Positions 6,397 through 17,141 are shown, counted from the first letter of the stretch. The stretch is 43,497 nt of DNA from Prevotella sp. (GCA_024682415.1 JAIKZG010000048.1:1-43497), one strand, 5' to 3'. Program-made: numbers and translations. The notes: generated from the letters alone by a model not told the origin.

Positions 6397-6855
6397 ATGC
6401 GATTTCTGGGTAGCATAGAAGCCAAAGCCGATGCAAAAGGGCGAGTGTTCCTGCCGGCTTCTTTTCGCAAGGTGCTTCAGGCAGCGGGCGAGGAAAGGCT
6501 TGTTATGCGCAAGGACGTGTTTCAGTCATGTCTGGTGCTTTATCCGGAGTCGGTGTGGAATGTCCAGCTCGATGAGCTTCGCTCGCGTCTGTCAAGATGG
6601 AACAAGGATCATCAGAGAATATTCCGCCAGTTTGTGAGCGATGTAGAGTTGCTCACTCTCGACGGCAACGGACGCTTCCTTATCCCCAGACGCTATATGA
6701 AAATGGCGTGCATAAACCAAGCCGTGAAATTCATAGGAATGGATGATACTATCGAAATTTGGAGCAACGACGAGCCTGATGTTCCGTTTATGAACCCCGA
6801 CGAGTTTAGCAGTGCTCTTGAAGAAATAATGCAAACAAAAACAGAAAATGATTAA
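6397..6855 (+). CDS. mraZ: Transcriptional regulator MraZ
   Basis: A 152-residue DNA-binding protein with the two tandem MraZ/AbrB-like repeats: DAKGRVFLP (12-20) and DGNGRFLIP (89-97). Length is normal for the family (about 140-155). MraZ forms a ring and controls the dcw operon by binding direct repeats near its own promoter; matching repeats lie at 6313-6337. It is the first gene of the cluster and overlaps rsmH by 8 bases, implying coupled translation. The start ATG follows GTAGTAG with no strong Shine-Dalgarno, as usual in this phylum. Confidence 0.95.
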   Translation: MRFLGSIEAKADAKGRVFLPASFRKVLQAAGEERLVMRKDVFQSCLVLYPESVWNVQLDELRSRLSRWNKDHQRIFRQFVSDVELLTLDGNGRFLIPRRYMKMACINQAVKFIGMDDTIEIWSNDEPDVPFMNPDEFSSALEEIMQTKTEND

Positions 6856-7765
6856 GACAGCTGAAACATATCATGTGCCTGTATTGCTGAAAGAAAGCGT
6901 CGACGGACTCAACATCCACAAGGGTGGAGTCTATATTGATGTCACTTTCGGAGGAGGCGGTCATTCTCGTGAGATTCTTTCCCGACTTGATGACAGCTGT
7001 CATCTATATAGCTTTGATCAGGATGCCGACGCTGCTCAAAACATTCCGGGCGAAGACGGCAGATTCACTTTCGTGCTGAGCAATTTCAGATACATCAAAA
7101 ACTGGATGCGCTATTACAGAGTGGAGCAGATAGATGGTCTGCTTGCCGATTTAGGCGTATCGAGCCATCATTTCGACGATGCTGAGCGCGGTTTCTCATT
7201 CCGTTTCGACGCTCCGCTTGACATGCGCATGAACAAGCAGGCACACAAGACGGCAGCCGACATCGTGAATGAATACGACGAGGAGCGTCTGGCTGATATT
7301 TTCTTCCTGTATGGAGAGCTGAAAACATCTCGCCGTATAGCTTCTGCCCTTGTGAAGGCACGCCAGCAGCAGCCTGTTCGCACCACCCAGGATTTCATGA
7401 AAGTGGTAGAGCCTTTCTTTAAGCGTGAGCGCGAAAAGAAGGACATGGCAAAGCTCTTTCAGGCTCTGCGCATAGAAGTGAATCATGAGATGGAGGCTCT
7501 GCGTGAGATGCTTTATTCAGCTACAGAGCTTTTGCGCCCCGGCGGAAGACTAAGCGTGATAACTTATCACTCACTGGAAGACCGCATGGTGAAAAACGTA
7601 ATAAAGACAGGCAATGCGGAAGGAAAGCTAAAGCAGGACTTCTTTGGAAAGATAGAAACGCCATATAGGGCGGTAAACAGACAGGTGATAATACCTGATA
7701 ACGACGAGCAGGAGAAAAATCCCCGCTCAAGAAGCGCGAAACTGAGAATTGCCGAAAAAATATAA
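6848..7765 (+). CDS. rsmH: 16S rRNA (cytosine1402-N4)-methyltransferase RsmH
   Basis: A 305-residue SAM-dependent enzyme (older name MraW) that methylates N4 of C1402 in the 16S rRNA decoding centre. Visible motifs are HVPVLL (9-14), the SAM-binding GGGGHS (35-40), FDQD (56-59), DGLLADLGVSS near 95-105, YHSLEDR near 240 and the C-terminal NPRSRSAKLR. The length is typical. It starts inside the end of mraZ and is followed 17 bases later by the ftsL-like gene, its standard place in the dcw operon. Confidence 0.96.
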   Translation: MIKTAETYHVPVLLKESVDGLNIHKGGVYIDVTFGGGGHSREILSRLDDSCHLYSFDQDADAAQNIPGEDGRFTFVLSNFRYIKNWMRYYRVEQIDGLLADLGVSSHHFDDAERGFSFRFDAPLDMRMNKQAHKTAADIVNEYDEERLADIFFLYGELKTSRRIASALVKARQQQPVRTTQDFMKVVEPFFKREREKKDMAKLFQALRIEVNHEMEALREMLYSATELLRPGGRLSVITYHSLEDRMVKNVIKTGNAEGKLKQDFFGKIETPYRAVNRQVIIPDNDEQEKNPRSRSAKLRIAEKI

Positions 7766-7782
7766 AGGAGATATATACGAAG

Positions 7783-8319
7783 ATGGGTAAAGCTGATGAC
7801 AATATCGACGAATTGCTGAAGCTCACAATCGTTGATAAAAGCGCGGAAGCCCGTAAGAAAAAGGCTGAAACGCTGGATAAAACTTCCCACGACGAGGAAC
7901 AATTAGCAAAGAATCAGGAGAAAGAGGAAGAGGTGCCTACGCTGAAAGAGGTGCTTAGGAAACAGGCCACCGAAGACGACCTTCCTTTCTCCAAGAATCT
8001 GAGTTTGAGTAAAATCCTTGGTGGAGATATTCTAAATACCAAGACTATACGAAATCAAATCTGGGTAGTTGTGCTTGTTGCTGTTTTCATATTTATGTAT
8101 ATAGCCAACAGATACAGCGTGCAGAAGGATATGATTGAGATTGACAGGCTACAGAAGGAACTCGTCGATGCAAAATATCGTGCTCTGTCGAGCAACAGTC
8201 AGATTACGGAGCGCAGCAGAGAAAGTAGAGTCTTGGAACTGCTGAAGACTAATGAAGACAGCGTGTTGAAAATTCCAAACCAACCGCCTTACATAATACA
8301 AGTGCCGGATAATGAGTAA
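7783..8319 (+). CDS. FtsL-like divisome protein
   Basis: A 178-residue bitopic protein: a charged, Lys/Glu-rich cytoplasmic N-terminus of about 85 residues, one membrane helix around residues 88-107 (IWVVVLVAVFIFMYIA), then a periplasmic heptad-like coiled coil (KDMIEIDRLQKELVDAKYRA) and a short tail. This topology, and the position between rsmH and ftsI, is that of FtsL, which links FtsB and FtsQ to the septal synthase FtsWI. The sequence itself is poorly conserved and the N-terminal tail is longer than in E. coli FtsL, as often in Bacteroidetes. It overlaps ftsI by 8 bases. Call rests on topology and position. Confidence 0.75.
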   Translation: MGKADDNIDELLKLTIVDKSAEARKKKAETLDKTSHDEEQLAKNQEKEEEVPTLKEVLRKQATEDDLPFSKNLSLSKILGGDILNTKTIRNQIWVVVLVAVFIFMYIANRYSVQKDMIEIDRLQKELVDAKYRALSSNSQITERSRESRVLELLKTNEDSVLKIPNQPPYIIQVPDNE

Positions 8320-10474
8320 GTTTGAATACAAAAAAGTGATGCCCCGATACAGGCTTATCGCTATAGTGGTAGTGCTTATCGCTATCGCCATAGTGGGGCG
8401 TGCCGGCTATCTTATGACGGTGGAACACGATTACTGGATGAAAGTCGCCGACAGAGTGAAGCGCGACAGCGTGAGCGTGAAGCCTACCCGTGGCAATATT
8501 CTCAGCTGCAATGGTCAGCTTATGGCTTCGTCATTGCCTGAGTTTAAGCTTTATATGGACTTCAAGGCGCTTCACGACGCAAAGAACGACTCTCTGTGGT
8601 ACACCAAACTCGACTCTTTGGCAACAGGATTAAACCAAATATTCCCTGAACGTAGCGCTGCTGAATTTAAAAAGCACCTTGAGGAAGGACATAAGCAGAT
8701 GAAACGCCACTGGGCTATCTGGTCTAAGCGCGTGGATTACTCTACATACAAGGACGTGAAAGAGCTGCCGATGTTTAATCTTTCAGCCAATGCGTGCGGT
8801 TTCCATGTGGAAGAATACAACGCGCGACAGCGTCCTTACGGCTCATTGGCATGCCGCACTGTGGGCGATATGTATGGTGGAAAGGATGAAGCTCGCTGCG
8901 GTCTGGAACTTTCTTACGACTCTATCTTGAGAGGAACTAACGGTATTGTGCATCGCAGAAAGGTGCTCAATAAGTTTCTTAACATAATGGACACTCCGCC
9001 TATCGACGGCGCCGACATTGTCACCACGATAGACGTGAGCATTCAGGATTTGGCGGAACGCTCAGTAGTAGATGAGCTTGAGCTTATCAATGGCGATGTG
9101 GGCGTAGCTCTCGTTATGGAAGTGGCTACGGGCGACATCAAGGCTATCGTAAACATGGAGAAATGTATCGACGGCAAGTATCGCGAAGTGAAGAATCATG
9201 CTGTCAGCGACTTGCTTGAGCCTGGCTCAGTGTTTAAGACCGCTTCCATAATGGTGGCTCTCGACGACGGAGTGGTAGATACAAATTATGTGGTAGATAC
9301 AGGTTGCGGTGTCTGGCCTATGTATGGCAGAGATATGAAGGATCATAACTGGCGCAAGGGCGGTTATGGCGTGATGAATCTGCCTAAGACGTTGATGGTC
9401 AGCTCAAATATAGGCGTGAGCCGTATCATTGATCAGTATTATCACAAGAATCCGCAAAAATATGTAGAGGGCATTTATCGCACTGGTTTGGCTGATGATT
9501 TGCATATTCCTTTGGTGGGTTCTGCTCCTGCACGCATACGAATGCCGAAGCGCAATCCTAAAAGGCAAAAGGAATGGCTTAACTGGAGCAACACTGCTTT
9601 GCCATGGATGAGTATAGGCTACGAAACTCAGGTGCCTCCTATTTCTACGCTCACATTCTATAATGCCATCGCCAACAACGGACGAATGATGCAGCCACGA
9701 TTTGTGAAGCAGATTGTCAAAGATGGTGAAGTAGTAATGGATTTCCCTACAAAGGTGTTGCGTGAGCGTATATGCAAGGAGAAGACATTGCATGAGATAC
9801 AGACTATATTGGAGCATGTTGTGAGCCAGGGATTAGGTCGCAAGGCAGGCTCGACCTCATTCAAGGTTGCCGGAAAGACAGGTACTGCCCAAATATCACA
9901 GGGCGTAGGTGGATACAAATCGGGCGTGACTCACTATCTGTTGAGTTTTGCCGGATTCTTCCCTGCCGATAATCCTAAATACAGCTGCATAGTCTGCATA
10001 CAGAAAAGTGGTCTGCCTGCTTCGGGCGGTGGCATGAGCGGCGTTGTATTTCATAACATCGCTGAGGGCATAATGGCAAAGAACTTGAAACTTGAAGTTA
10101 AGGACGCACGTGACTCAATGTCTATCATGATGCCGACGGTAATGAATGGAAACATTCTTGCTGCCGATTATGTTCTAAGCCATCTGAACATACCTACGAC
10201 TAACGGATGGAGCGGAAGTTTTGCTTCGGGTAATCCGATATGGGGAAAGGTAAGAACCAATAACAACAAGAATGTAAGTATCGTCAAGGAACGAGTATAT
10301 GCCAAAAGATTAGTGCCCGACGTGACAGGCATGGGAGCGCGCGACGCTGTTTATCTGCTTGAGAGCAGAGGCATAAAGACATATCTTTCGGGACGAGGCA
10401 AAGTGGTGAAGCAAAGTCTTGCTGCCGGCACGCAAGTGAAGAAGCATCAGAAATGCCACATCACATTGGAATAA
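8312..10474 (+). CDS. ftsI: Septal peptidoglycan transpeptidase FtsI (PBP) with C-terminal PASTA domain
   Basis: A 720-residue class B penicillin-binding protein that crosslinks septal peptidoglycan. A membrane anchor lies at residues 13-35, followed by the dimerisation domain ([13 protein letters not shown] near 60) and the transpeptidase. The active-site motifs are SVFK (Ser306 nucleophile, Lys309), SSN (364-366) and KTGT (522-525). The last 65 residues ([22 protein letters not shown]...) form a PASTA domain, absent from E. coli FtsI but usual in Bacteroidetes and in Gram-positive division PBPs. It is coupled to the preceding ftsL-like gene by an 8-base overlap, and murE follows after 22 bases. 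Confidence 0.95.
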   Translation: MSKFEYKKVMPRYRLIAIVVVLIAIAIVGRAGYLMTVEHDYWMKVADRVKRDSVSVKPTRGNILSCNGQLMASSLPEFKLYMDFKALHDAKNDSLWYTKLDSLATGLNQIFPERSAAEFKKHLEEGHKQMKRHWAIWSKRVDYSTYKDVKELPMFNLSANACGFHVEEYNARQRPYGSLACRTVGDMYGGKDEARCGLELSYDSILRGTNGIVHRRKVLNKFLNIMDTPPIDGADIVTTIDVSIQDLAERSVVDELELINGDVGVALVMEVATGDIKAIVNMEKCIDGKYREVKNHAVSDLLEPGSVFKTASIMVALDDGVVDTNYVVDTGCGVWPMYGRDMKDHNWRKGGYGVMNLPKTLMVSSNIGVSRIIDQYYHKNPQKYVEGIYRTGLADDLHIPLVGSAPARIRMPKRNPKRQKEWLNWSNTALPWMSIGYETQVPPISTLTFYNAIANNGRMMQPRFVKQIVKDGEVVMDFPTKVLRERICKEKTLHEIQTILEHVVSQGLGRKAGSTSFKVAGKTGTAQISQGVGGYKSGVTHYLLSFAGFFPADNPKYSCIVCIQKSGLPASGGGMSGVVFHNIAEGIMAKNLKLEVKDARDSMSIMMPTVMNGNILAADYVLSHLNIPTTNGWSGSFASGNPIWGKVRTNNNKNVSIVKERVYAKRLVPDVTGMGARDAVYLLESRGIKTYLSGRGKVVKQSLAAGTQVKKHQKCHITLE

Positions 10475-10496
10475 GAAAATAAAAGGAAAACAAAAT

Positions 10497-11954
10497 ATGA
10501 AATTAAGCGAACTGCTAAAAGACATTCAGCCACTCAGCATTATCGGCAATGCTGATGTTGATGTGACAGGCGTGAACATTGACTCACGTCGTGTGAAAGA
10601 TGGTCATTTATTTGTTGCCATGAAAGGCACACAGGTGGATGGTCATAAGTTTATACCTAAGGCAATAGAACTTGGAGCGAAAGCTATATTGTGCGAGGAT
10701 TTGCCTGAGGATAAAGCAGAAGGGATAACATTCGTTCAGGTAGAGTCTACAGAAGATGTAGTGGGCAAGGTTGCCACATTGTTTTATGGTGATCCATCGA
10801 AGAAACTTACATTGGTAGGCGTAACGGGAACTAACGGCAAGACTACAATCGCCACCTTATTATATAATATGTTCCGTAAGTTTGGCTATAAGTGTGGTTT
10901 GCTTTCCACTGTCTGCAATTATATTGACGGAGAGGCTATTCCTGCCGACCATACCACCCCTGACCCTATAGAGCTTAACGCTCTGTTAAGCAAAATGGTA
11001 GAAGCAGGTTGCCAGTATGCTTTCATGGAATGTTCTTCTCACGCTATAGCTCAGAAGCGCATTGGAGGTTTGAAGTTTGCAGGCGGTTTATTTACCAACC
11101 TCACTCGTGACCATCTGGATTATCATAAGACTTTTGAGAACTATCGTGACGCGAAGAAAGCATTCTTTGATGGTTTGTCAAAGGACGCTTTTGCCATTAC
11201 AAATGCTGACGACAAGAACGGCATGGTGATGGTGCAGAACACAAAGGCAAAAGTAAAGACTTACAGCGTGCGCCAGATGGCTGATTTCCGTGCCAAGATT
11301 CTTGAGCTGCATTTCGGTGGAATGTATCTTGAGATAGACGGAAGAGAAGTTGGCGTGCAGTTCATCGGTAAGTTTAATGTGAGCAATCTTCTTGCCGTAT
11401 ATGGAGCAGCAGTTATGCTCGGCAAAGAACCTGAGGATATACTCGTGGCATTGAGCACATTGAAGAGCGTGAACGGACGCCTAGAGCCTATTCAAAGCCC
11501 TGACGGATATACTGCCATCGTGGACTATGCTCACACTCCTGACGCGTTGGAGAATGTGTTGAACGCTATTCATGAAGTACTCAATGGAAAAGGAAACGTG
11601 ATAACAGTGTGTGGTGCGGGCGGAAACCGTGATAAGGGTAAACGTCCTATCATGGCACAGGAAGCCGTAAAACAGAGCGACAAGGTAATCATTACAAGCG
11701 ATAATCCACGCTTTGAAGAGCCACAGGACATCATCAATGATATGCTTGCCGGACTCAATGCGCAGCAGATGAAAAAGGTGGTGAGCATTGTCGACAGAAA
11801 AGAAGCTATACGCACGGCGTGCATGATGGCACAGAAGGGCGATGTCATTCTCGTGGCTGGTAAAGGTCATGAGGATTATCAGGAGATAAAGGGCGTGAAG
11901 CATCATTTCGATGATAAGGAAGTTTTGCGCGAAATCTTTGGTATTAACAAGTAA
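10497..11954 (+). CDS. murE: UDP-MurNAc-L-Ala-D-Glu:meso-diaminopimelate ligase MurE
   Basis: A 485-residue cytoplasmic ATP-dependent Mur ligase that adds the third residue of the stem peptide. The P-loop GTNGKTT is at residues 111-117, and DNPR at 402-405 is the signature that selects meso-diaminopimelate over lysine, so the wall is A1-gamma type. The three Mur domains (N-terminal UDP-binding, central ATPase, C-terminal ligase) are complete. It sits between ftsI and mraY; murF, which usually follows murE in other phyla, is not here. Confidence 0.96.
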   Translation: MKLSELLKDIQPLSIIGNADVDVTGVNIDSRRVKDGHLFVAMKGTQVDGHKFIPKAIELGAKAILCEDLPEDKAEGITFVQVESTEDVVGKVATLFYGDPSKKLTLVGVTGTNGKTTIATLLYNMFRKFGYKCGLLSTVCNYIDGEAIPADHTTPDPIELNALLSKMVEAGCQYAFMECSSHAIAQKRIGGLKFAGGLFTNLTRDHLDYHKTFENYRDAKKAFFDGLSKDAFAITNADDKNGMVMVQNTKAKVKTYSVRQMADFRAKILELHFGGMYLEIDGREVGVQFIGKFNVSNLLAVYGAAVMLGKEPEDILVALSTLKSVNGRLEPIQSPDGYTAIVDYAHTPDALENVLNAIHEVLNGKGNVITVCGAGGNRDKGKRPIMAQEAVKQSDKVIITSDNPRFEEPQDIINDMLAGLNAQQMKKVVSIVDRKEAIRTACMMAQKGDVILVAGKGHEDYQEIKGVKHHFDDKEVLREIFGINK

Positions 11955-11967
11955 AAGGACATAGATT

Positions 11968-13236
11968 ATGCTATACTATTTGTTTAGATTCTTAGAGCAA
12001 TATGGAATATCAGGCTCACGATTGTGGGGATATATTTCATTCCGTGCTTTGCTGGCACTTATCTTGTCTCTTGTCGTTTCGGCGTGGGTAGGCGAAAAGG
12101 TTATCAAGTATCTGAAAAAGAAACAGATTACCGAGACTCAGCGTGACGCTAAGATAGATCCTTTCGGCGTGAACAAAGTAGGTGTTCCGTCGATGGGTGG
12201 CATTATCATTATATTGGCAATTCTTATTCCTGTGCTTTTGCTCGGACGATTGCGCAATGTATATCTGTTGCTGATGATTATCACTACCATATGGCTTGGA
12301 TTCCTTGGCGGTATGGACGACTTCATTAAGATATTCAAGCGTAATAAAGAGGGACTGAAAGGAAAATATAAGATAGTAGGACAGATAGGAATAGGTCTTA
12401 TCGTTGGGCTTGTGCTGTGGGCTTCGCCTGATGTCAAGATGAATGAGAACTTGGCTATCGAGCAGCCTAACAAGGAGGTCGTTATCACGCATAGGGCTGA
12501 GGCTCATAAGTCGTTGAAGACGACGATACCTTTCCTGAAAGGTCACAATCTGGATTATTCACGCATCACAAGCATCTTTGGTGATCGTCGCGTGGCGGCA
12601 GGCTGGGTATTGTTTGTCTTTATGACGATATTTGTCGTTACGGCTGTCAGCAATGGCGCTAACTTGAACGACGGAATGGACGGTATGTGTGCCGGCAACT
12701 CAGCTATCATAGGCGTGGCTCTTGGAATTTTGGCGTATGTGAGCTCACATTATAATTTCGCGTCTTACCTTAATATAATGTATATACCGGGCAGTGAGGA
12801 ATTGGTAGTGTTCTTCTGCGCTTTTGTCGGCGCTTTGATCGGATTCTTGTGGTATAACGCGTATCCGGCTCAGATATTTATGGGCGATACAGGTTCACTC
12901 ACTATCGGTGGTATTATCGGTGTAGGCGCAATCATTATTCATAAAGAGCTGCTGTTGCCTATCCTATGCGGTATCTTCTTTATGGAGAGCCTAAGCGTAA
13001 TCATGCAAGTGTGGTATTACAAACTTGGTAAGCGCAAAGGATTGAAGCAGCGCATTTTCAAGCGCACTCCTATACACGACAACTTCCGTGTGCAGGACAG
13101 TCAGCTTGACCCAGATTGCAAATATGTAATCACTTCGCCTCATAATCCTTTGCTTGAGTCGAAGATAACTGTAAGATTTTGGATAATAAGTATTATTCTT
13201 GCCGCAATGACAATTATAACATTGAAGATAAGATAA
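11968..13236 (+). CDS. mraY: Phospho-MurNAc-pentapeptide transferase MraY
   Basis: A 422-residue polytopic inner-membrane enzyme that moves phospho-MurNAc-pentapeptide from UDP to undecaprenyl phosphate, making lipid I. Key acidic motifs are seen: Asp117-Asp118 in GGMDD, and NLNDGMDG (232-239) with Asp235 and Asp238. FMGDTGSL and the cytoplasmic HDNFR-type segment (PIHDNF) follow. An insert of about 60 residues between membrane helices (KMNENLAIEQPNKEVV... to HNLDYSRI) makes it longer than E. coli MraY (360); such an insert is common in Bacteroidetes. It follows murE after 13 bases. Confidence 0.96.
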   Translation: MLYYLFRFLEQYGISGSRLWGYISFRALLALILSLVVSAWVGEKVIKYLKKKQITETQRDAKIDPFGVNKVGVPSMGGIIIILAILIPVLLLGRLRNVYLLLMIITTIWLGFLGGMDDFIKIFKRNKEGLKGKYKIVGQIGIGLIVGLVLWASPDVKMNENLAIEQPNKEVVITHRAEAHKSLKTTIPFLKGHNLDYSRITSIFGDRRVAAGWVLFVFMTIFVVTAVSNGANLNDGMDGMCAGNSAIIGVALGILAYVSSHYNFASYLNIMYIPGSEELVVFFCAFVGALIGFLWYNAYPAQIFMGDTGSLTIGGIIGVGAIIIHKELLLPILCGIFFMESLSVIMQVWYYKLGKRKGLKQRIFKRTPIHDNFRVQDSQLDPDCKYVITSPHNPLLESKITVRFWIISIILAAMTIITLKIR

Positions 13237-13284
13237 TATTTTATACATATATAAGGTAATAAGGATTATAGGAAACCAATTGAT

Positions 13285-14616
13285 ATGAAAAGAATAGTTG
13301 TATTAGGTGGTGGCGAGAGCGGCGCCGGAGCCGCTGTCTTGGCGAAGAAAGAGGGATTTGACGTATTCCTCTCGGATATGTCTGCCATCAAGGATAAATA
13401 TAAGAAATTGCTCGACGACCACGGAATAGAATGGGAAGAAGGACACCATACAGAGGAAAAGATACTTAATGCTGACGAGGTTATTAAGAGTCCGGGTATT
13501 CCTAATGAAGCTCCAATGGTGGCAAAACTCATCAATCAGGGTACGCACATTATCTCTGAAATAGAGTTTGCCGGTCGTTACACTAACTCTAAGATGATAT
13601 GTATCACTGGAAGTAATGGGAAAACTACCACCACTTCTTTGATATATCATATATTCAAGTCGGCAGGTTATAATGTCGGTTTGGCTGGAAATATAGGCAA
13701 GAGCCTTGCGTTGCAGGTGGCAGAAGATCCACACGAATATTATATCATAGAGTTGAGCTCTTTCCAGCTTGACAATATGTATGATTTCCGCGCGAATATC
13801 GCCATCTTGCTTAACATCACTCCTGACCATCTTGACCGCTACGACAACTGCATGCAGAACTATGTAGATGCTAAGATGCGTATCATTCAGAATCAGACGG
13901 AGAATGATAGTTTCATCTACTGGAATGATGACCCTATAATAAAGCGCGAGCTTAGCAAATACAATATCAAGGCAGTGCAGTGTCCTTTCTCAGAGTTGAG
14001 AGAAAAGGGGTCTATCGGATATATAGAAGAAGGACAATATAAGATAGAGAAGCCTACACCATTCAATATGGAGCAGGAAGAGCTTAGCCTGACAGGTAAG
14101 CACAATATATATAATTCTCTTGCTGCAGGTATCGCTTCTAATATCTCTGGTATAAAGAAAGACGTGATACGCAAGAGTCTGGGCGACTTCCCCGGCGTGG
14201 AGCATCGATTGGAGAAGGTGACTACTGTCGGAGGCGTGCTTTATGTGAACGACTCTAAGGCGACGAATGTTGATGCCTGCTGGTATGCCCTTGAAAGCAT
14301 GAAGCAGCCTACGATTCTCATTCTTGGAGGTAAGGATAAAGGCAATGATTATAACGAGATAAAGGAATTGGTGAAGAAGAAATGCGTGGGATTGGTATAT
14401 CTCGGCGCGGATAATACTAAGCTTCACAACTTCTTTGATGAACTCGGCTTGCCTGTTCGCGACACTCACAGCATGAAGGAATGCGTTGAGGCTTGTTATG
14501 AAATGGCAGAACCGGGACAGACTGTTTTGCTAAGCCCTTGCTGCGCAAGTTTCGACTTGTTCCGCAACATGGAGGATCGCGGTGAGCAGTTCAAGACATT
14601 GGTTCGCAATCTATAA
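13285..14616 (+). CDS. murD: UDP-MurNAc-L-Ala:D-Glu ligase MurD
   Basis: A 443-residue cytoplasmic Mur ligase that adds D-glutamate to UDP-MurNAc-L-Ala. The N-terminal Rossmann-type GGGESGAGAA (8-17) binds the UDP substrate, GSNGKTTTT begins at residue 109, and NDSKATN in the C-terminal part is a MurD hallmark. Complete at normal length. The 48-base gap from mraY has an AT-rich TATTTTATACATATATAAGG stretch but no full promoter match. Runs with ftsW and murG in the usual dcw order. Confidence 0.96.
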   Translation: MKRIVVLGGGESGAGAAVLAKKEGFDVFLSDMSAIKDKYKKLLDDHGIEWEEGHHTEEKILNADEVIKSPGIPNEAPMVAKLINQGTHIISEIEFAGRYTNSKMICITGSNGKTTTTSLIYHIFKSAGYNVGLAGNIGKSLALQVAEDPHEYYIIELSSFQLDNMYDFRANIAILLNITPDHLDRYDNCMQNYVDAKMRIIQNQTENDSFIYWNDDPIIKRELSKYNIKAVQCPFSELREKGSIGYIEEGQYKIEKPTPFNMEQEELSLTGKHNIYNSLAAGIASNISGIKKDVIRKSLGDFPGVEHRLEKVTTVGGVLYVNDSKATNVDACWYALESMKQPTILILGGKDKGNDYNEIKELVKKKCVGLVYLGADNTKLHNFFDELGLPVRDTHSMKECVEACYEMAEPGQTVLLSPCCASFDLFRNMEDRGEQFKTLVRNL

Positions 14617-14673
14617 AATGAATCAGGCGTGCTGTTCTGATTATGAAAACGGCATAAAGAAGAGGATATAAAT

Positions 14674-15954
14674 ATGAATAAGAAATTAGGCAACATCTTT
14701 AAGGGTGATAAGGTCATTTGGATGGTCTTTTTCTTCCTTTGCATGGTAAGCGTGATAGAAGTGTTTTCGGCTTCTTCAGAACTTACCTATAAAAGTGGCA
14801 GTTACTTAGCACCGATATTCAAGCATATCGGTATCTTGTTCGTAGGCGTATTCTTTATGGTGGTGACACTGAATATAAAGTGCAAATACTTCAAGATAGT
14901 AACTCCGTTGTTGCTTATCGTTTCTTTGCTGTCACTTCTTTTTGTGCTGTTCTTTGGTCAAAGTACCAATGGAGCTAATAGATGGATAAGCCTGTTTGGC
15001 ATTCAGTTTCAGCCGTCGGAGATAGCAAAAGGCGCGCTGATATTGGCAACGGCGCAAATCCTGAGCGCGACGCAGACTGAGCATGGCGCTGATAGAGCGG
15101 CATTCAAATACATATTATTGGTGTGTGCCTTTATTGTGCCATTTATATTGGTGGAGAATTTGTCTACAGCCGCGCTTCTGTGCTTTGTGATATTCCTAAT
15201 GATGATAATAGGCAGAGTGCCGATGAGCCAGTTGGGAAAATTAATGGGCACTGTTATGCTTTTTGCTGTGGTCGGTTTTGGGGCGATAATGCTTCTCGGT
15301 ACTGACAGGGCAAAGGAGCAGACGGCAAATGTTTCTACAGAAGTAGTTAAGAAGCAGGAAAAACAAGAAGGCGCGGCGTTTAAGATTCTTCACCGTATGG
15401 ATACCTGGAAAGCGCGTATAGATAAGTTTACCGATGATACTCCTGTTCCGCCTGAAAAGGTGGATTTGGATAAAGACGCTCAGGTGGCTTACGCAAATAT
15501 CGCAATCGCTTCGTCCAATGTGTTGGGTAAAGGACCGGGCAACTCTGTTGAGCGTGACTTCCTTTCTCAGGCATTCTCCGACTTTATTTATGCCATTATA
15601 ATTGAGGAGATGGGACTGATAGGCGCGTTTATCGTCGCTTTCCTTTATGTGATACTATTGTTCAGAACAGGTAGGATAGCCAAGCAGTGCGCAAACAGTT
15701 TCCCTGCTTTCCTTGCCATGGGACTGGCTTTACTGCTCGTGACGCAGGCAATGTTTAATATGGGCGTTGCCGTTGGATGGTTGCCTGTTACTGGTCAGCC
15801 ATTGCCGTTGGTAAGTAAGGGCGGAACGTCATCAATAATAAATTGCGTTTATATCGGGGTTATTCTCAGTATAAGCAGATCAGCAAAGAAACGAGATTCA
15901 GAACCAGCGATAGGGCTCGCGACCAATAATGAAAAAATAAATAGCAATAATTAA
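14674..15954 (+). CDS. ftsW: Septal peptidoglycan glycosyltransferase FtsW (SEDS family)
   Basis: A 426-residue SEDS-family integral membrane protein that polymerises glycan strands at the septum together with FtsI. SEDS hallmarks are visible: ANRWISL with FQPSEIAKGALI, then GPGNS and FSDFIYAIIIEEMGLIGA (the Asp of DF is essential in the family), and GQPLPLVSKGGTSS near the C-terminus. A large periplasmic loop (about residues 215-270, Lys/Glu-rich) is present. It overlaps nothing and is followed by a 50-base gap with a hairpin and -7-like element before murG. Confidence 0.95.
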   Translation: MNKKLGNIFKGDKVIWMVFFFLCMVSVIEVFSASSELTYKSGSYLAPIFKHIGILFVGVFFMVVTLNIKCKYFKIVTPLLLIVSLLSLLFVLFFGQSTNGANRWISLFGIQFQPSEIAKGALILATAQILSATQTEHGADRAAFKYILLVCAFIVPFILVENLSTAALLCFVIFLMMIIGRVPMSQLGKLMGTVMLFAVVGFGAIMLLGTDRAKEQTANVSTEVVKKQEKQEGAAFKILHRMDTWKARIDKFTDDTPVPPEKVDLDKDAQVAYANIAIASSNVLGKGPGNSVERDFLSQAFSDFIYAIIIEEMGLIGAFIVAFLYVILLFRTGRIAKQCANSFPAFLAMGLALLLVTQAMFNMGVAVGWLPVTGQPLPLVSKGGTSSIINCVYIGVILSISRSAKKRDSEPAIGLATNNEKINSNN

Positions 15955-15982
15955 TGGAAAAGAGATTTTTTCATTAATTTTG
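15951..15982 (+). promoter_or_regulatory. Hairpin and -7-like element between ftsW and murG
   Basis: The ftsW stop is inside an imperfect inverted repeat (TTAATGgAAAA at 15951-15961 with TTTTtCATTAA at 15967-15977), immediately overlapped by TAATTTTG (15975-15982), a match to TAnnTTTG. No TTG lies at the right distance upstream. It could be a weak internal promoter for murG onward, or a processing hairpin. It is one of the few breaks in an otherwise tight operon. Confidence 0.3.
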
Positions 15983-16004
15983 CCTATGCGAAAAAATGTA
16001 AAAG

Positions 16005-17138
16005 ATGGAAAAACAAAATAAAGACGAAGTAAGAGTTATTATCAGTGGCGGTGGTACAGGCGGACATATTTTCCCTGCTGTATCAATAGCTAACGCGATA
16101 AAGGCGAAACGCCCTGATGCGAAGATTCTCTTTGTCGGCGCTCTTGGCCGTATGGAGATGCAAAGAGTGCCTGATGCAGGTTATGAAATAAAAGGCTTGC
16201 CTGTCAGAGGACTTGTGCGTCCTTTGTGGTCGCCTAAGAATATAGGAGTCGCAATCGACTATCTGAAAAGCAAGTTGCAGGTAAGAAAGATAATAAAGGA
16301 CTTCAAGCCTATGGTCGCAGTAGGCGTAGGAGGATACGCAAGCGCAGCTACTCTTGATGCCGCTCACGCAATGGGAGTTCAATGCCTGATACAAGAACAA
16401 AACTCTTATGCTGGCGTTACCAACAAAATGCTCTCAAAGAAAGCTACTAAGATATGCGTGGCTTATGAAGGTATGGACAGATTCTTCCCTGCCGACAGAA
16501 TAATAATGACAGGTAATCCTGTTCGCCAGAATGTGCTGTCTACGGAATTAACAAAGGAAGAGGCTCGTCAGCAGTTTGGATTAGATCCGAATAAAAAGAC
16601 GATTTTGCTCGTCGGAGGAAGTCTTGGCGCTCGTACTATAAATGAAAGTATAGGCAAGCATCTTGATTTGGTCAAGAGCGGTGAGATTCAGTTTATCTGG
16701 CAGACAGGTAAATACTATAACGAAAAGATAAACGCTGAGTTGAAGGAAAAATTAGGCGAGGCAGGTTTGCCTAATCTGAAAGTTATGGCGTTTATTAAGG
16801 ATATGGGCGCGGCTTATAAGGCTGCCGACCTCGTTATCAGTCGTGCCGGCGCAAGCTCAATAAGCGAATTCAGCCTTATCGGCAAGCCAGTAATTCTTGT
16901 GCCAAGCCCGAATGTGGCTGAAGACCATCAGACAAAGAATGCCATGGCATTGGTAAACAAGCAGGCAGCATTGTTTGTTAAGGACGCTGAGGCTGCAGAT
17001 AAGTTGTTGGCGTTGGCTATAAAGACCGTGGAAGACGACAATAAGCTGGAAGAATTAAGTAAGAATATAAAGAAATTAGGATTGACTGACTCCGCCGACC
17101 GTATTGCCGACGAAGTCTTGAATATAGCAAGAAAATAG
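16005..17138 (+). CDS. murG: Lipid II synthase MurG (UDP-GlcNAc transferase)
   Basis: A 377-residue GT28-family peripheral membrane enzyme that adds GlcNAc to lipid I to form lipid II. The N-terminal GGGTGGHIFPA (15-25) is the diphosphate-binding loop; GVGGYASAA (G-loop 2) follows near residue 106, and RAGASSISE with the EDHQTKNA segment forms the C-terminal UDP-GlcNAc site. Normal length. murC starts 4 bases after its stop. Confidence 0.96.
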   Translation: MEKQNKDEVRVIISGGGTGGHIFPAVSIANAIKAKRPDAKILFVGALGRMEMQRVPDAGYEIKGLPVRGLVRPLWSPKNIGVAIDYLKSKLQVRKIIKDFKPMVAVGVGGYASAATLDAAHAMGVQCLIQEQNSYAGVTNKMLSKKATKICVAYEGMDRFFPADRIIMTGNPVRQNVLSTELTKEEARQQFGLDPNKKTILLVGGSLGARTINESIGKHLDLVKSGEIQFIWQTGKYYNEKINAELKEKLGEAGLPNLKVMAFIKDMGAAYKAADLVISRAGASSISEFSLIGKPVILVPSPNVAEDHQTKNAMALVNKQAALFVKDAEAADKLLALAIKTVEDDNKLEELSKNIKKLGLTDSADRIADEVLNIARK

Positions 17139-17141
17139 GAA

